Below are positions 17,066 through 25,488 of a DNA stretch of 64,000 nucleotides, in pieces. Source of the stretch: Janthinobacterium agaricidamnosum (GTDB taxonomy: Bacteria; Pseudomonadota; Gammaproteobacteria; Burkholderiales; Burkholderiaceae_D); NCBI RefSeq assembly GCF_003667705.1, contig NZ_CP033019.1, positions 992,001-1,056,000 of the forward strand, read 5' to 3'. The notes under the pieces are model-generated. The model was not told the DNA's origin. It ran no database searches and saw only the letters and a list, made by a program, of their open reading frames with translations. Numbering within the stretch: the stretch's first letter is position 1; each line of letters begins with the position of its first letter. Position numbers and translations under genes: made by a program.

Positions 17066-17401
17066 ATGAGCCTCGCTTCCCGGCCTGCCAGCCTGCTCCT
17101 GATGTCGTCCGAGGATAACTGCCTGATCGCCAGGACAGCATTGGCCAGCGGCGACGTCGTCGCCATCGACGGCCTGCCCGTCACCCTGGCGCAAGACATC
17201 CAGATCGGCCACAAGGTGGCGCGCCGCGCGCTGGCCGTGGGCGACAAGGTGCTGCGCTACGGCGCCCTGATCGGCAGCATCACGGCTCCCGTCGCCATCG
17301 GCGAGCATATCCACACGCACAACCTGGCAAGCGACTACATCCCCACGTTTACCCTGGGCCAGGACGGCCACCATTTCCTGCACAAGGACGACCAAGCATG
17401 A
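17066..17401 (+). CDS. UxaA-family dehydratase, small (SAF-domain) subunit
   Basis: 111 residues corresponding to the N-terminal SAF domain of altronate/galactarate dehydratases (IARTALASGDVVAIDGLPVT, then IGHKVARRALAVGDKVLRYG and GEHIHTHNL). In E. coli UxaA and GarD this domain is fused to the catalytic part; here it is a separate gene whose stop overlaps the next start by 4 nt, so the two should form one enzyme. The His residues of HIHTHN are candidate iron ligands. Confidence 0.88.
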   Translation: MSLASRPASLLLMSSEDNCLIARTALASGDVVAIDGLPVTLAQDIQIGHKVARRALAVGDKVLRYGALIGSITAPVAIGEHIHTHNLASDYIPTFTLGQDGHHFLHKDDQA

Positions 17402-18621
17402 ACGCTCCAACGACGACACCCGCCCTGTCGGGCTACCTGCGCGCCGATGGCCGCAAGGGCATCCGCAATATCGTGGTGGTGGCCTATATGGTCGAATGCG
17501 CGCACCACGTGGCGCGCCTGATGGTCAACGCCTTTCCCGGCCAGCCCGTGCACCTGATCGGCTTTACGGGCTGCTTCCCCAACGAATACGCGGACCAGGT
17601 GATGCGCCGCCTGCTGACGCATCCGAACGTGGGCGCCGTGCTGCTCGTCTCCCTGGGCTGCGAAGGCTTCAACAAATATGGCCTGTCCAGCGCCGTGGCC
17701 GACAGCGACCGCCCCGTGCACACGATCACCATCCAGGAAAACAGCGGCACGCGCCCCAGCGTGAGCAGCGGCGTCGAATGGATAGGCTGGGCTTTGGAAC
17801 ACCTCGCGCGGCAGGAGCGCGTGCCGATGGGGATCGATGAACTGGTCGTCGCCACCATCTGCGGCGGCTCCGACAGCACCAGCGGCATCAGTGCCAACCC
17901 GGCCGTCGGTGTCGCCTTCGACACGCTGATCGCGGCCGGCAGCCCCTGCATCTTCGAGGAGACGGGCGAACTGGTGGGCTGCGAATACCACATGCAGCGG
18001 CGCGCCGTCAGCCCGGAGCTGGGCAACGCCATCGTCGACACCGTGGCCAAGGCCGCGCGCTACTACACCATCATGGGCCATGGCAGCTTCTCGCCGGGGA
18101 ACGCCGATGGCGGCCTGACCACGCAGGAAGAAAAGTCGCTGGGCGCCTACGCCAAGAGCGGTTCCTCGCCCATCGTCGGCATTCTGAAGCCGGGCGACCA
18201 GCCGGCCGGCGGCGGCCTGTACCTGCTCGACGTGGTGCCGGACGGCGAGCCGCGCTTCGGTTTCCCGAACGTGTCGGACAACGCGGAAATCGTCGAACTC
18301 ATTTCCTGCGGCGCCCACATCACCTTGTTCACGACCGGACGCGGCTCCGTGGTGGGATCGGCGATTTCGCCCGTCATCAAGGTGTGCGCCAATCCGCAAA
18401 CCTTCGAGCGCCTGGCCGACGACATGGATATCAACGCCGGCAAGATACTCACGGGCGCAGCCACCTTGGAAGAAGTGGGCGCCGAGATCGTCGCCGCCGT
18501 GCTGAACGTGGCCAACGGAGAACTGAGCCGCTCGGAAGACCTGGGCCACCAGGAGTTCGTGCTGACCTATAAACAATTCGACGCGGTGGGGCCAGGCTGC
18601 TTCCCCTTGCGCGCTGCTTGA
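17398..18621 (+). CDS. UxaA-family aldonate dehydratase, large subunit
   Basis: 407 residues, the C-terminal catalytic part of altronate/galactarate-type dehydratases. Motifs: GYLRADGRKGIRNIVVVAYM at the start, SLGCEGFNKYG, IQENSGTRPSVSSG, CGGSDSTSGISANPAVG, and FTTGRGSVVGSAISPVIKVC. These enzymes remove water from an aldonate to give a 2-keto-3-deoxy acid. Within this cluster the likely substrate is L-fuconate (or a related 6-deoxyaldonate), in place of the enolase-superfamily fuconate dehydratase used elsewhere. That substrate is inferred from the neighbours. Confidence 0.88.
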   Translation: MNAPTTTPALSGYLRADGRKGIRNIVVVAYMVECAHHVARLMVNAFPGQPVHLIGFTGCFPNEYADQVMRRLLTHPNVGAVLLVSLGCEGFNKYGLSSAVADSDRPVHTITIQENSGTRPSVSSGVEWIGWALEHLARQERVPMGIDELVVATICGGSDSTSGISANPAVGVAFDTLIAAGSPCIFEETGELVGCEYHMQRRAVSPELGNAIVDTVAKAARYYTIMGHGSFSPGNADGGLTTQEEKSLGAYAKSGSSPIVGILKPGDQPAGGGLYLLDVVPDGEPRFGFPNVSDNAEIVELISCGAHITLFTTGRGSVVGSAISPVIKVCANPQTFERLADDMDINAGKILTGAATLEEVGAEIVAAVLNVANGELSRSEDLGHQEFVLTYKQFDAVGPGCFPLRAA

Positions 18622-18632
18622 GGGCCGGATTC

Positions 18633-19649
18633 ATGGATGTCACACAATTGCGTAGCTTGCCGCGTGGCGGCCTGTCGCTGCCCTGCATCGGCATGGGCTG
18701 CGCGCCGCTCGGCGGCCTGTACCAGCCGGTCAGCGATGCACAGGCGCGCGCCACCCTCGATGGCGCGTGGGACGCCGGCGTGCGCTTCTTCGACACGGCG
18801 CCGTTCTATGGCTATACCCAGTCCGAACACCGTCTCGGCGCGGCGCTGCGCGAGCGGCCCCGCAACGAGTTCGTGATCAGCACCAAGGCGGGACGGCTGA
18901 TGCGGCCCGACCCCTGCGTGCGCCCCGGCGACGACGGCTTTGCCGCGCCGCTGCCGTTCCGCCCCCATTACGACTACACGTATGACGGCGTGCTGCGTTC
19001 GCACGACGACAGCCTGCAGCGATTGGGGCTCGAGCGCATCGATATCCTGTTCGTGCACGATATCGGCAAGGCCACGCATGGCGAACGCGAGCAGCAATAC
19101 TGGCGCCAGCTGACTGACGGCGGCGGCTTTCGCGCGCTGGACCAGCTGCGCGCCAGCGGCCAGGTGAAGGCCGTGGGCCTCGGCGTCAACGAATGCGAGA
19201 TCGTGCTGCGGGCGATGGCGGAATTCGACCTCGACTGCACCCTGCTGGCTGGCCGCTATACCTTGCTGGAACAGGCTTCGCTGTCGCCATTGCTGGACCT
19301 GTGCCTGGAACGCGGCAACGCCATCGTGATCGGCGGCCCGTTCAACTCGGGCGTGCTGGCCGGGAACGGCAAATTCAATTACGCCGATGCGCCGGCCGCG
19401 ATACTCCAGCGCGTGGCGCGCCTGGACGCCGTCTGCCGCGCATTCAACGTGCCGCTGCAGGCTGCCGCCCTGCAGTTTCCGCTCGCCCATCCGGCCGTCG
19501 TTTCCTGCATCCCGGGCGGCCAGGACCTGGCGCAGCTGCGGCAAAATCGCGACTGGTTCGCCACGCCCTTGCCGGACGCCTTGTGGATGGCATTGCAGGA
19601 AGCTGGCCTGATCGATGCGCGCGCACCGGTGCCCAAGGGAGCCGCATGA
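18633..19649 (+). CDS. Aldo/keto reductase, probable L-fucose dehydrogenase
   Basis: 338 residues. ATG with GAGGG 8 nt upstream is preferred; a TTG overlapping the dehydratase stop (TTGA) is an alternative. AKR tetrad: Asp and Tyr in FFDTAPFYGYTQSEH, Lys in STKAGR, His in LFVHDIGK. Proteins of this type (fucose/galactose dehydrogenase AKR group) oxidise L-fucose at C1 to the lactone with NAD(P). Placed directly before the lactonase and coupled to it by an ATGA overlap, which supports sugar C1 oxidation. Confidence 0.85.
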   Translation: MDVTQLRSLPRGGLSLPCIGMGCAPLGGLYQPVSDAQARATLDGAWDAGVRFFDTAPFYGYTQSEHRLGAALRERPRNEFVISTKAGRLMRPDPCVRPGDDGFAAPLPFRPHYDYTYDGVLRSHDDSLQRLGLERIDILFVHDIGKATHGEREQQYWRQLTDGGGFRALDQLRASGQVKAVGLGVNECEIVLRAMAEFDLDCTLLAGRYTLLEQASLSPLLDLCLERGNAIVIGGPFNSGVLAGNGKFNYADAPAAILQRVARLDAVCRAFNVPLQAAALQFPLAHPAVVSCIPGGQDLAQLRQNRDWFATPLPDALWMALQEAGLIDARAPVPKGAA

Positions 19650-20476
19650 TGCGCATCGACGCCCACCAGCACTTCTGGCAACTGGCCGCGCGCGGCGGCA
19701 GCTGGCCGCCGCCATCCTTGGCCGCCATCCACCGCGATTTCGCGCCCGCCGATCTGGCGCCTCTGCTGGCCGAATATGGCATCGCTGGAACGGTGCTGGT
19801 GCAGTCGCTGCCGTCGTCCGCCGATACCGATTACCTGCTGGCGCTGGCGGAAAAGACCAGCTTTATCCGTGCCGTCGTGGGCTGGACCGACTTGTTGGCC
19901 AAAGACGCACCGGCGGCGATTGCCCGTCTGGCGTCGCACGGCAAGCTCAAAGGCCTGCGCCCGATGCTGCAGGACCTCGACGACGATCGGTGGATCGCCA
20001 ACCCGGCGCTGCGGCCAGCGTTGACGGCCATGGCGGCACACGGCTTGCGCTTTGACGCGCTGGTGCTGCCGCGCCACTTGCCCGCGCTGCTGCAATGCGC
20101 GCGCGATTTTCCAGCGCTCCCCGTCGTGATCGACCATGCGGCCAAGCCGCCGATCGCCGAAGCTGAATTTGGCCACTGGCGCGAACACATGGCGCAGCTG
20201 GCCGCGCTGCCGAACGTGCACTGCAAGCTGTCCGGGCTGGTGACGGAAGCGAAATCCGATTGGAGCGTTGACGACCTGCGCCCGTATGTGGCGCATGTGC
20301 TGGACGTGTTCGGCCCCCGGCGCGTGATATGGGGCAGCGACTGGCCGGTAGTCGACCTGGCCGGCGGCTATGCGGCCTGGCTGCTGGCGAGCGAAGCGCT
20401 GCTGTCGCATCTCGATCAGCAGGACAGGGACGATATTTTCGGCCTTAATGCATGCCGCTTTTATGGGCTTAAATGA
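19646..20476 (+). CDS. Amidohydrolase (cog3618), probable L-fuconolactonase
   Basis: 276 residues, amidohydrolase TIM barrel. Metal/active residues: MRIDAHQHFW (H-x-H), VIDHAAKPP (His), and the strand-8 Asp in WGSDWPV. The cog3618 group is known for sugar lactonases, including L-fucono-1,5-lactonase and L-rhamnonolactonase. It would hydrolyse the lactone made by the aldo/keto reductase to the aldonate used by the UxaA-type dehydratase. Start overlaps the previous stop. Confidence 0.88.
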   Translation: MMRIDAHQHFWQLAARGGSWPPPSLAAIHRDFAPADLAPLLAEYGIAGTVLVQSLPSSADTDYLLALAEKTSFIRAVVGWTDLLAKDAPAAIARLASHGKLKGLRPMLQDLDDDRWIANPALRPALTAMAAHGLRFDALVLPRHLPALLQCARDFPALPVVIDHAAKPPIAEAEFGHWREHMAQLAALPNVHCKLSGLVTEAKSDWSVDDLRPYVAHVLDVFGPRRVIWGSDWPVVDLAGGYAAWLLASEALLSHLDQQDRDDIFGLNACRFYGLK

Positions 20477-20487
20477 GGTGGCTGGCT

Positions 20488-20577
20488 TGTCGGCTTACGC
20501 CGTTCCGGCTAAGCCGACCTACGAAACACCTCGATGCCAACTGTAGGTTGGCTTAGCCGGTACGGCGTAAGCCAACA
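20488..20577. repeat. Paired palindromic GTCGGCTTACGCC/GTAGGTTGGCTTAG repeat
   Basis: Two 35-nt arms (20488-20522 and 20543-20577), each itself palindromic, are reverse complements of each other at 32 of 35 positions. They fill the gap between the lactonase and mutarotase genes. The same element recurs at 26515-26785. Dispersed REP-like element; may act as an mRNA hairpin. Confidence 0.8.
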
Positions 20578-20590
20578 AAGAGGAGCTGAA

Positions 20591-20920
20591 ATGCAAAGAA
20601 TGGGCATGGTCATCGGCATCGCGCCGGACCGCATCGCGGAATACAAGACCCTGCACGCCGCCGTCTGGCCGCAGGTGCTGGCCAAGCTGACGGCGGCGCA
20701 TGTCGGCAATTATTCGATCTTTTTGTGCGAGCCGGAAAACCTGTTGTTCGGTTACTGGGAGTATCACGGCGAGGATTTTGAAGCCGACATGGCGGCCATC
20801 GCCGCCGACCCGGAAACGCAGCGCTGGTGGACCTTTTGCGCCCCCTGCCAGCTGCCGCTGGCTTCGCGCGCCGAGGGCGAGCACTGGGCGATGATGGAGC
20901 AGGTTTTCTACTTTGCTTAG
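20591..20920 (+). CDS. L-rhamnose/L-fucose mutarotase (RhaM family)
   Basis: 109 residues, normal for the family, with AGGAGCTGAA just upstream. It interconverts the anomers of a 6-deoxyhexose. The MGMVIGIAPDRIAEYKTLHA start holds the conserved Tyr and His (EYKTLHAAVWP), followed by NYSIFL, LFGYWEYHG and the WW at QRWWTFC. COG3254 includes both rhamnose and fucose enzymes; the cluster suggests fucose. Supplies the anomer used by the C1 dehydrogenase. Confidence 0.9.
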   Translation: MQRMGMVIGIAPDRIAEYKTLHAAVWPQVLAKLTAAHVGNYSIFLCEPENLLFGYWEYHGEDFEADMAAIAADPETQRWWTFCAPCQLPLASRAEGEHWAMMEQVFYFA

Positions 20921-20929
20921 CAAGAATCC

Positions 20930-20956
20930 GGGGTCAGACCCGCCGGGTCTGACCCC
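20930..20956. repeat. Perfect 13-bp inverted repeat GGGGTCAGACCCG
   Basis: GGGGTCAGACCCG, one base, CGGGTCTGACCCC: a perfect 27-nt palindrome just after the mutarotase stop. This is a widespread dispersed bacterial intergenic element; it lacks a T-run, so a strict terminator role is uncertain. Confidence 0.75.
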
Positions 20957-20997
20957 AGCACTTAAGGTGTCGGGTTAAAAAAATAAAAGGAGATAAC

Positions 20998-21753
20998 ATG
21001 ACCGCCAGACTACAAGGAAAAATCGCCCTGCTCACCGCCGCCGGCCAGGGCATCGGCCGGGCCACGGCCGAAGCGTTCGTGCGCGAAGGCGCGACCGTGA
21101 TCGCCACCGATATCAACCAGGCCCAGCTCGACGCGCTGAAGGAAGCGACGGGCTGCGCCATCCGCCTGCTCGACGTGACCGATGGCGCGGCGATCACCGC
21201 GCTGGCCGGCGAGATCGGCCCCGTCGATATCCTCTTCAACTGCGCCGGCTTCGTCGATGGCGGCACCATCCTCGATTGCGACGATGCTGCCTGGGACCGT
21301 TCCTTCGACATCAACGCCCGTTCCATGTACCGGCTGATGCGCGCCGTGCTGCCCGGGATGCTGGCCAGGGGCGCCGGCTCCATCGTCAATATGTCGTCGG
21401 TGGCGTCGAGCGTGAAGGGCGCGCCGAACCGTTTTATCTACGGCACCTCGAAGGCGGCCGTGGTGGGCATGACCAAGGCGGTGGCCGCCGATTTCGTCAC
21501 GCGCGGCATCCGCTGCAATGCGATCTGTCCCGGTACCATCGAGTCGCCCTCGCTGAAGGAACGCATTGCCGCGCAGGCGGCAGCGACGGGCGTGAGTGTC
21601 GATGAAGTGCAAGCCGCTTTCGTGGCCCGGCAGCCGATGGGCAGAGTGGGCAGGGCAGAGGAAATCGCCGCCCTGGCCGTGTATCTGGCTTCCGACGAAT
21701 CCGCTTTTACCACCGGCATGGTCCACGTCATTGACGGCGGCTGGTCTAACTAA
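20998..21753 (+). CDS. SDR family 2-keto-3-deoxy-aldonate dehydrogenase
   Basis: 251 residues, classical SDR. Coenzyme motif TAAGQGIGRATA near residues 13-24, NNAG-equivalent NCAGF, catalytic Ser in NMSSVASS and YGTSK (Tyr-x-x-x-Lys). In the non-phosphorylative L-fucose/L-rhamnose routes an SDR oxidises C4 of 2-keto-3-deoxy-L-fuconate (or rhamnonate) to the 2,4-diketo acid; the FAH-family hydrolase next door is the next step. AGGAGATAAC provides a good ribosome-binding site. Confidence 0.87.
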   Translation: MTARLQGKIALLTAAGQGIGRATAEAFVREGATVIATDINQAQLDALKEATGCAIRLLDVTDGAAITALAGEIGPVDILFNCAGFVDGGTILDCDDAAWDRSFDINARSMYRLMRAVLPGMLARGAGSIVNMSSVASSVKGAPNRFIYGTSKAAVVGMTKAVAADFVTRGIRCNAICPGTIESPSLKERIAAQAAATGVSVDEVQAAFVARQPMGRVGRAEEIAALAVYLASDESAFTTGMVHVIDGGWSN

Positions 21754-21754
21754 G

Positions 21755-21874
21755 GACACCCGACCAAACCTACTGCGCGTCGCGATATGCGGCTTGCGAT
21801 GCTCACTGTACATTCGTACAGCTGCGCTTCTCGGCCACATCTCGCTTCCGCTCGCTACGGTTTTGTCGGGTGTC
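21755..21874. repeat. Large intergenic hairpin element
   Basis: Outer arms GACACCCGACCAAACC (21755-21770) and its near-complement at 21859-21874 (15 of 16 pairs) enclose an inner palindrome CTGTACATTCGTACAG (21806-21821). It starts directly after the SDR stop and fills most of the 188-nt gap before the FAH gene. Probably a dispersed element or mRNA-stabilising structure; I see no ORF. Confidence 0.6.
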
Positions 21875-21941
21875 GTGAAGGCGCGGGCCTGATTGCTACC
21901 GAACTTTTTATGTTGTTTGATATTTACTTGAAAGTTTAATC

Positions 21942-22808
21942 ATGAAACTGATGCGTTATGGCGCCAAGGGCGCTGAAAAACCTGCCTTGATCGATGCTGA
22001 CGGCGCCGTGCGCGACCTGTCCGGCGTGCTGCCCGATATTACGGCCGCGACCCTGGGCAAGGATGGCCTGGCGGCCCTGGCCGCCATCGACATCGCCAGC
22101 CTGCCGGTGGTGGCCAACCCCGGCCGCATCGCGCCGCCGTGGCAGGGCGTGGGCAAGTTTTTATGCGTGGGCCTGAACTATGCCGACCATGCGGCTGAAT
22201 CGGGCATGGCCGTGCCGGCTGAGCCGGTGCTGTTCATGAAGGCCACCAGCGCCATCGTCGGCGCCAACGATGCCGTGGTGATGCCGCAGGACTCGAAGAA
22301 AAGCGACTGGGAAGTGGAGCTGGGCGTGGTAATCGGCACCACTGCGCGCTATGTGAGCGAAGCGGAGGCGCTGTCGCACGTGGCCGGCTACTGCGTGGTG
22401 AACGATTTGTCCGAACGCGAATACCAATTGGAGCGCGGCGGCCAGTGGGACAAGGGCAAGGGCTGCGATACCTTCGGCCCGATCGGCCCCTGGCTGGTGA
22501 CCGCTGACGAAGTGGCGGACCCGCAAAACCTGGGCCTGTGGCTGGAAGTGAACGGCAAGCGCGTCCAGGATGGCAATACCCAAACGATGGTCTTCTGCGT
22601 GGCGAATCTGGTCAGCTATATCAGCCGCTTCATGACCTTGTACCCGGGCGACATCATCAGCACCGGCACGCCACCGGGCGTGGGCATGGGGCAGAAACCG
22701 TCGGCCGTGTATTTGAAGCCGGGAGACACCATGCGCCTGGGGATCGAAGGCCTCGGCGAACAGCGGCAGACCGTGCATGCGTGGAATCCGCAACTGATCG
22801 ACAGTTAA
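21942..22808 (+). CDS. FAH-family hydrolase, probable 2,4-diketo-3-deoxy-L-fuconate hydrolase
   Basis: 288 residues of the fumarylacetoacetate hydrolase fold. Metal-binding acids are visible in KKSDWEVELGVVIG and DLSEREYQLERGGQWDKGKG; the loop STGTPPGVGMGQKP is typical. Family members in deoxysugar pathways cleave the 2,4-diketo acid hydrolytically to pyruvate and L-lactate. It completes the set mutarotase, C1 dehydrogenase, lactonase, dehydratase, C4 dehydrogenase, hydrolase. Function inferred from family plus cluster. Confidence 0.87.
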   Translation: MKLMRYGAKGAEKPALIDADGAVRDLSGVLPDITAATLGKDGLAALAAIDIASLPVVANPGRIAPPWQGVGKFLCVGLNYADHAAESGMAVPAEPVLFMKATSAIVGANDAVVMPQDSKKSDWEVELGVVIGTTARYVSEAEALSHVAGYCVVNDLSEREYQLERGGQWDKGKGCDTFGPIGPWLVTADEVADPQNLGLWLEVNGKRVQDGNTQTMVFCVANLVSYISRFMTLYPGDIISTGTPPGVGMGQKPSAVYLKPGDTMRLGIEGLGEQRQTVHAWNPQLIDS

Positions 22809-22832
22809 ACGAGTAGCAAAACGAGTAGCAGA

Positions 22833-22871
22833 CCGGCGCGCCGCCAAGATGCTCAGACATCGGCGCGCCGG
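22833..22871. repeat. GC-rich hairpin CCGGCGCGCCG between FAH and ABC genes
   Basis: Arms CCGGCGCGCCG (22833-22843) and CGGCGCGCCGG (22861-22871) are perfectly complementary with a 17-nt loop. No T-run follows, so it may be an mRNA-processing or attenuation hairpin rather than a terminator. Confidence 0.55.
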
Positions 22872-22901
22872 CCTATGGCAGTGGAGTGGAGGAGACACAC
22901 C

Positions 22902-24434
22902 ATGAATCAATCCGAAGAGATACTGGCCTTGAACAAGGTCAGCAAGCGCTTTCCCGGCGTGCTGGCCCTGGACAACGTCAGTTTCAGCCTGCGCAAGGGC
23001 GAGGCCCATGCGCTGTGCGGCGAAAACGGCGCCGGCAAGTCCACCCTGATGAAGGTGATGAGCGGCGTGTACCAGGCCGACGAGGGGGAACTGGTCTACA
23101 AGGGCAAGGTGTGCAGCTTTGCCAGCAGCGTGGATGCGGAGGCGGCCGGCATCGCCATCATCCACCAGGAACTGAACCTGATCCCGCACCTGAGCGTGGC
23201 GGAGAATATTTTCCTGGCGCGCGAACCGGTGCGCGGCATTTTCATCGACCGCAAGAAGATGCGTGCCGATGCGCAGGCGCTGCTGGACCGTTTAAAACTG
23301 CGCATCGACCCGCGCCAGCTGGTGAAGAATCTGTCCTGCGCCCAGCAGCAGATGGTGGAAATCGCCAAGGCGCTGTCGCTCAATACGGAAGTGCTGATCA
23401 TGGACGAGCCCACGTCCTCGCTGACGGAAAGCGAGACGGGCCAGCTGTTCGATATCATCAATGAACTCAAGCGCAACGGCGTGAGCGTCGTGTACATCTC
23501 GCACCGCCTGGAAGAGATGCAGCACATCATCGACAGAGTGACGGTGCTGCGCGACGGGAAATTCGTCTGCACCGACGATTTTGCCAGCACCACCCTGGAT
23601 GCCATCGTGGCCAGGATGGTGGGCCGCACCCTCGATGAAAAATTTCCCGACCGCGTCTCGACGCCGACGGCTGAAGTGCTGCTGCGCGTGAGCGATTTGC
23701 ACCGCAAGGATATATTCGGCCCGCTGAGCTTTGACTTGCGGCGCGGCGAGATCCTCGGCTTTTCCGGCCTGATGGGCGCGGGCCGCACGGAAGTGGCGCG
23801 CGCCATCTTCGGCGCCGATCCGCTCACCGGCGGCGCGATCCACCTGGGCGACGTGGCGGTGACGATCACCAGCCCCATCGACGCCATCGGACACGGTATC
23901 GCCTACCTGTCGGAAGACCGCAAGAGCCACGGCCTGGCGATCCGCATGTCTGTGGCGGCCAACCTGACCCTGACGAATGTATCGGCGCTGGCCAACCGAT
24001 TCGGCTTCATCGATTTCGCCAGGGAAGAGGCGGTGGCGCAGCAGTATATCGCGGCGCTGGGCATCAAGACGCCGACCTCGAAACAGGTCGCGCGCAACCT
24101 CTCGGGCGGCAACCAGCAAAAGATCGTCATCAGCAAATGGCTGTACCGCGAATCGAAAATCATCTTCTTCGACGAACCCACGCGCGGCATCGACGTGGGG
24201 GCCAAGTTCGCCATCTACCAGCTGCTCGACAAGCTCGCGTCGGAAGGCATCGGCGTGGTGCTGATCACGTCCGAGCTGCCCGAGATCATGGGCATGACGG
24301 ACCGCGTGGCCGTGTTTCATGAAGGGCGCATCAGCGGCATCGTCAATACGCGCGAGTCGTCGCAGGAAGAGATCATGCAGCTGGCGTCGGGGCGCGTCGT
24401 CGCTCCAATCCCTGGCCAGGCGGCAGTCCACTAA
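22902..24434 (+). CDS. Sugar ABC importer, double ATPase subunit
   Basis: 510 residues, RbsA/XylG/AraG type with two fused ATPase halves. First half: Walker A GENGAGKST, signature LSCAQQQMVEIAKAL, Walker B VLIMDEPTSSL. Second half: degenerate Walker A GLMGAGRTE but intact LSGGNQQKIVISKWL and IIFFDEPTRGIDVG. Start at MNQSEEILALNK with GGAGGAGA upstream. Energises uptake by the downstream permease and binding protein. Confidence 0.93.
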   Translation: MNQSEEILALNKVSKRFPGVLALDNVSFSLRKGEAHALCGENGAGKSTLMKVMSGVYQADEGELVYKGKVCSFASSVDAEAAGIAIIHQELNLIPHLSVAENIFLAREPVRGIFIDRKKMRADAQALLDRLKLRIDPRQLVKNLSCAQQQMVEIAKALSLNTEVLIMDEPTSSLTESETGQLFDIINELKRNGVSVVYISHRLEEMQHIIDRVTVLRDGKFVCTDDFASTTLDAIVARMVGRTLDEKFPDRVSTPTAEVLLRVSDLHRKDIFGPLSFDLRRGEILGFSGLMGAGRTEVARAIFGADPLTGGAIHLGDVAVTITSPIDAIGHGIAYLSEDRKSHGLAIRMSVAANLTLTNVSALANRFGFIDFAREEAVAQQYIAALGIKTPTSKQVARNLSGGNQQKIVISKWLYRESKIIFFDEPTRGIDVGAKFAIYQLLDKLASEGIGVVLITSELPEIMGMTDRVAVFHEGRISGIVNTRESSQEEIMQLASGRVVAPIPGQAAVH

Positions 24435-24453
24435 AAACAGAAAGCTTAAAAAA

Positions 24454-25428
24454 ATGAACAAAGAACTGATCCAAAAATTCGCCGCGCTGGGCAGCCTGTC
24501 GCTGTTGCTGCTGGTGTTTTCCCTGACCAGCAACGCCTTTTTCTCCGTCAGCAACGGCATGAGCGTGGCCTTGCAAGTGACGTCGATCGCCTACCTGGGC
24601 ATAGCCGCCACCTGCGTCATCATCACGGGCGGCATCGACCTCAGTTCCGGCTCCGTGCTGGCGCTGGCCGGCGTGGCCGCCGCGCTGCTGGTGAAAAGCG
24701 GCGTGCCCGTGCCGGCCGCCATGCTGGGCGGCGTCGTGGTGGGCGCCATGTGCGGCGCCGTCAACGGCTTTTGCATCACGCAATTGAAACTGCCGCCCTT
24801 CATCGCCACGCTCGGCATGATGCTGATCGCACGGGGCCTGGCGCTGCAGGTGACGGGCGCGCGCGCCATTTCCGGTCTGGGCGAGTCGTTCGGCGAACTG
24901 GGCAACGGCGTGCTGTGGCGCATCGAGCGCGACACGGGCGGCACGTTTCCCGAAGTCGTGTTTCCCGGCATTCCGTATCCCGTGGTGCTGATGGTGGTGA
25001 TCGCCGTGGCCGTGTCCATCATGCTCAGCCGCACCACCTTCGGCCGGCATATCTACGCCGTCGGCTCGAATGCGGAAGCGGCCCGCCTGTCGGGCGTGAA
25101 GGTGGGCCGCGTGACCCTGCTGGTGTACACCCTGTCGGGCGCTCTGTCGGGCCTGACGGGCTGCGTGCTGATGTCGCGCCTGGTGACGGCGCAGCCGAAC
25201 GAGGGCGTGATGTACGAACTCGATGCGATCGCCAGCGCCGTGATCGGCGGCGCCTCGCTGATCGGCGGCATCGGCACCATTTCCGGCACCGTCATCGGTT
25301 CCTTCGTCATCGGCATCCTGCGCAACGGCTTGAACATGAACGGGGTATCGAGCTTTATCCAGCAAATCATTATCGGACTGGTCATCCTGCTGACCGTCTG
25401 GATCGATCAGAAGCGCAACCGCGCCTGA
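24454..25428 (+). CDS. Sugar ABC importer, permease
   Basis: 324 residues, RbsC-like (BPD_transp_2). Start MNKELIQKFAALG; the ORF's earlier ATG lies in the ATPase gene. About eight to ten membrane segments; GIDLSSGSVLALAGVAAALL and YAVGSNAEAARLSGVKV are the family hallmarks, the latter being the EAA-like coupling loop to the ATPase. 19 nt after the ATPase gene. Confidence 0.93.
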   Translation: MNKELIQKFAALGSLSLLLLVFSLTSNAFFSVSNGMSVALQVTSIAYLGIAATCVIITGGIDLSSGSVLALAGVAAALLVKSGVPVPAAMLGGVVVGAMCGAVNGFCITQLKLPPFIATLGMMLIARGLALQVTGARAISGLGESFGELGNGVLWRIERDTGGTFPEVVFPGIPYPVVLMVVIAVAVSIMLSRTTFGRHIYAVGSNAEAARLSGVKVGRVTLLVYTLSGALSGLTGCVLMSRLVTAQPNEGVMYELDAIASAVIGGASLIGGIGTISGTVIGSFVIGILRNGLNMNGVSSFIQQIIIGLVILLTVWIDQKRNRA

Positions 25429-25488
25429 TGCAGCAAGCAGTACGCCATGAAGTCAATCCACCAAATCTATAATTAAATGAGGACGACA

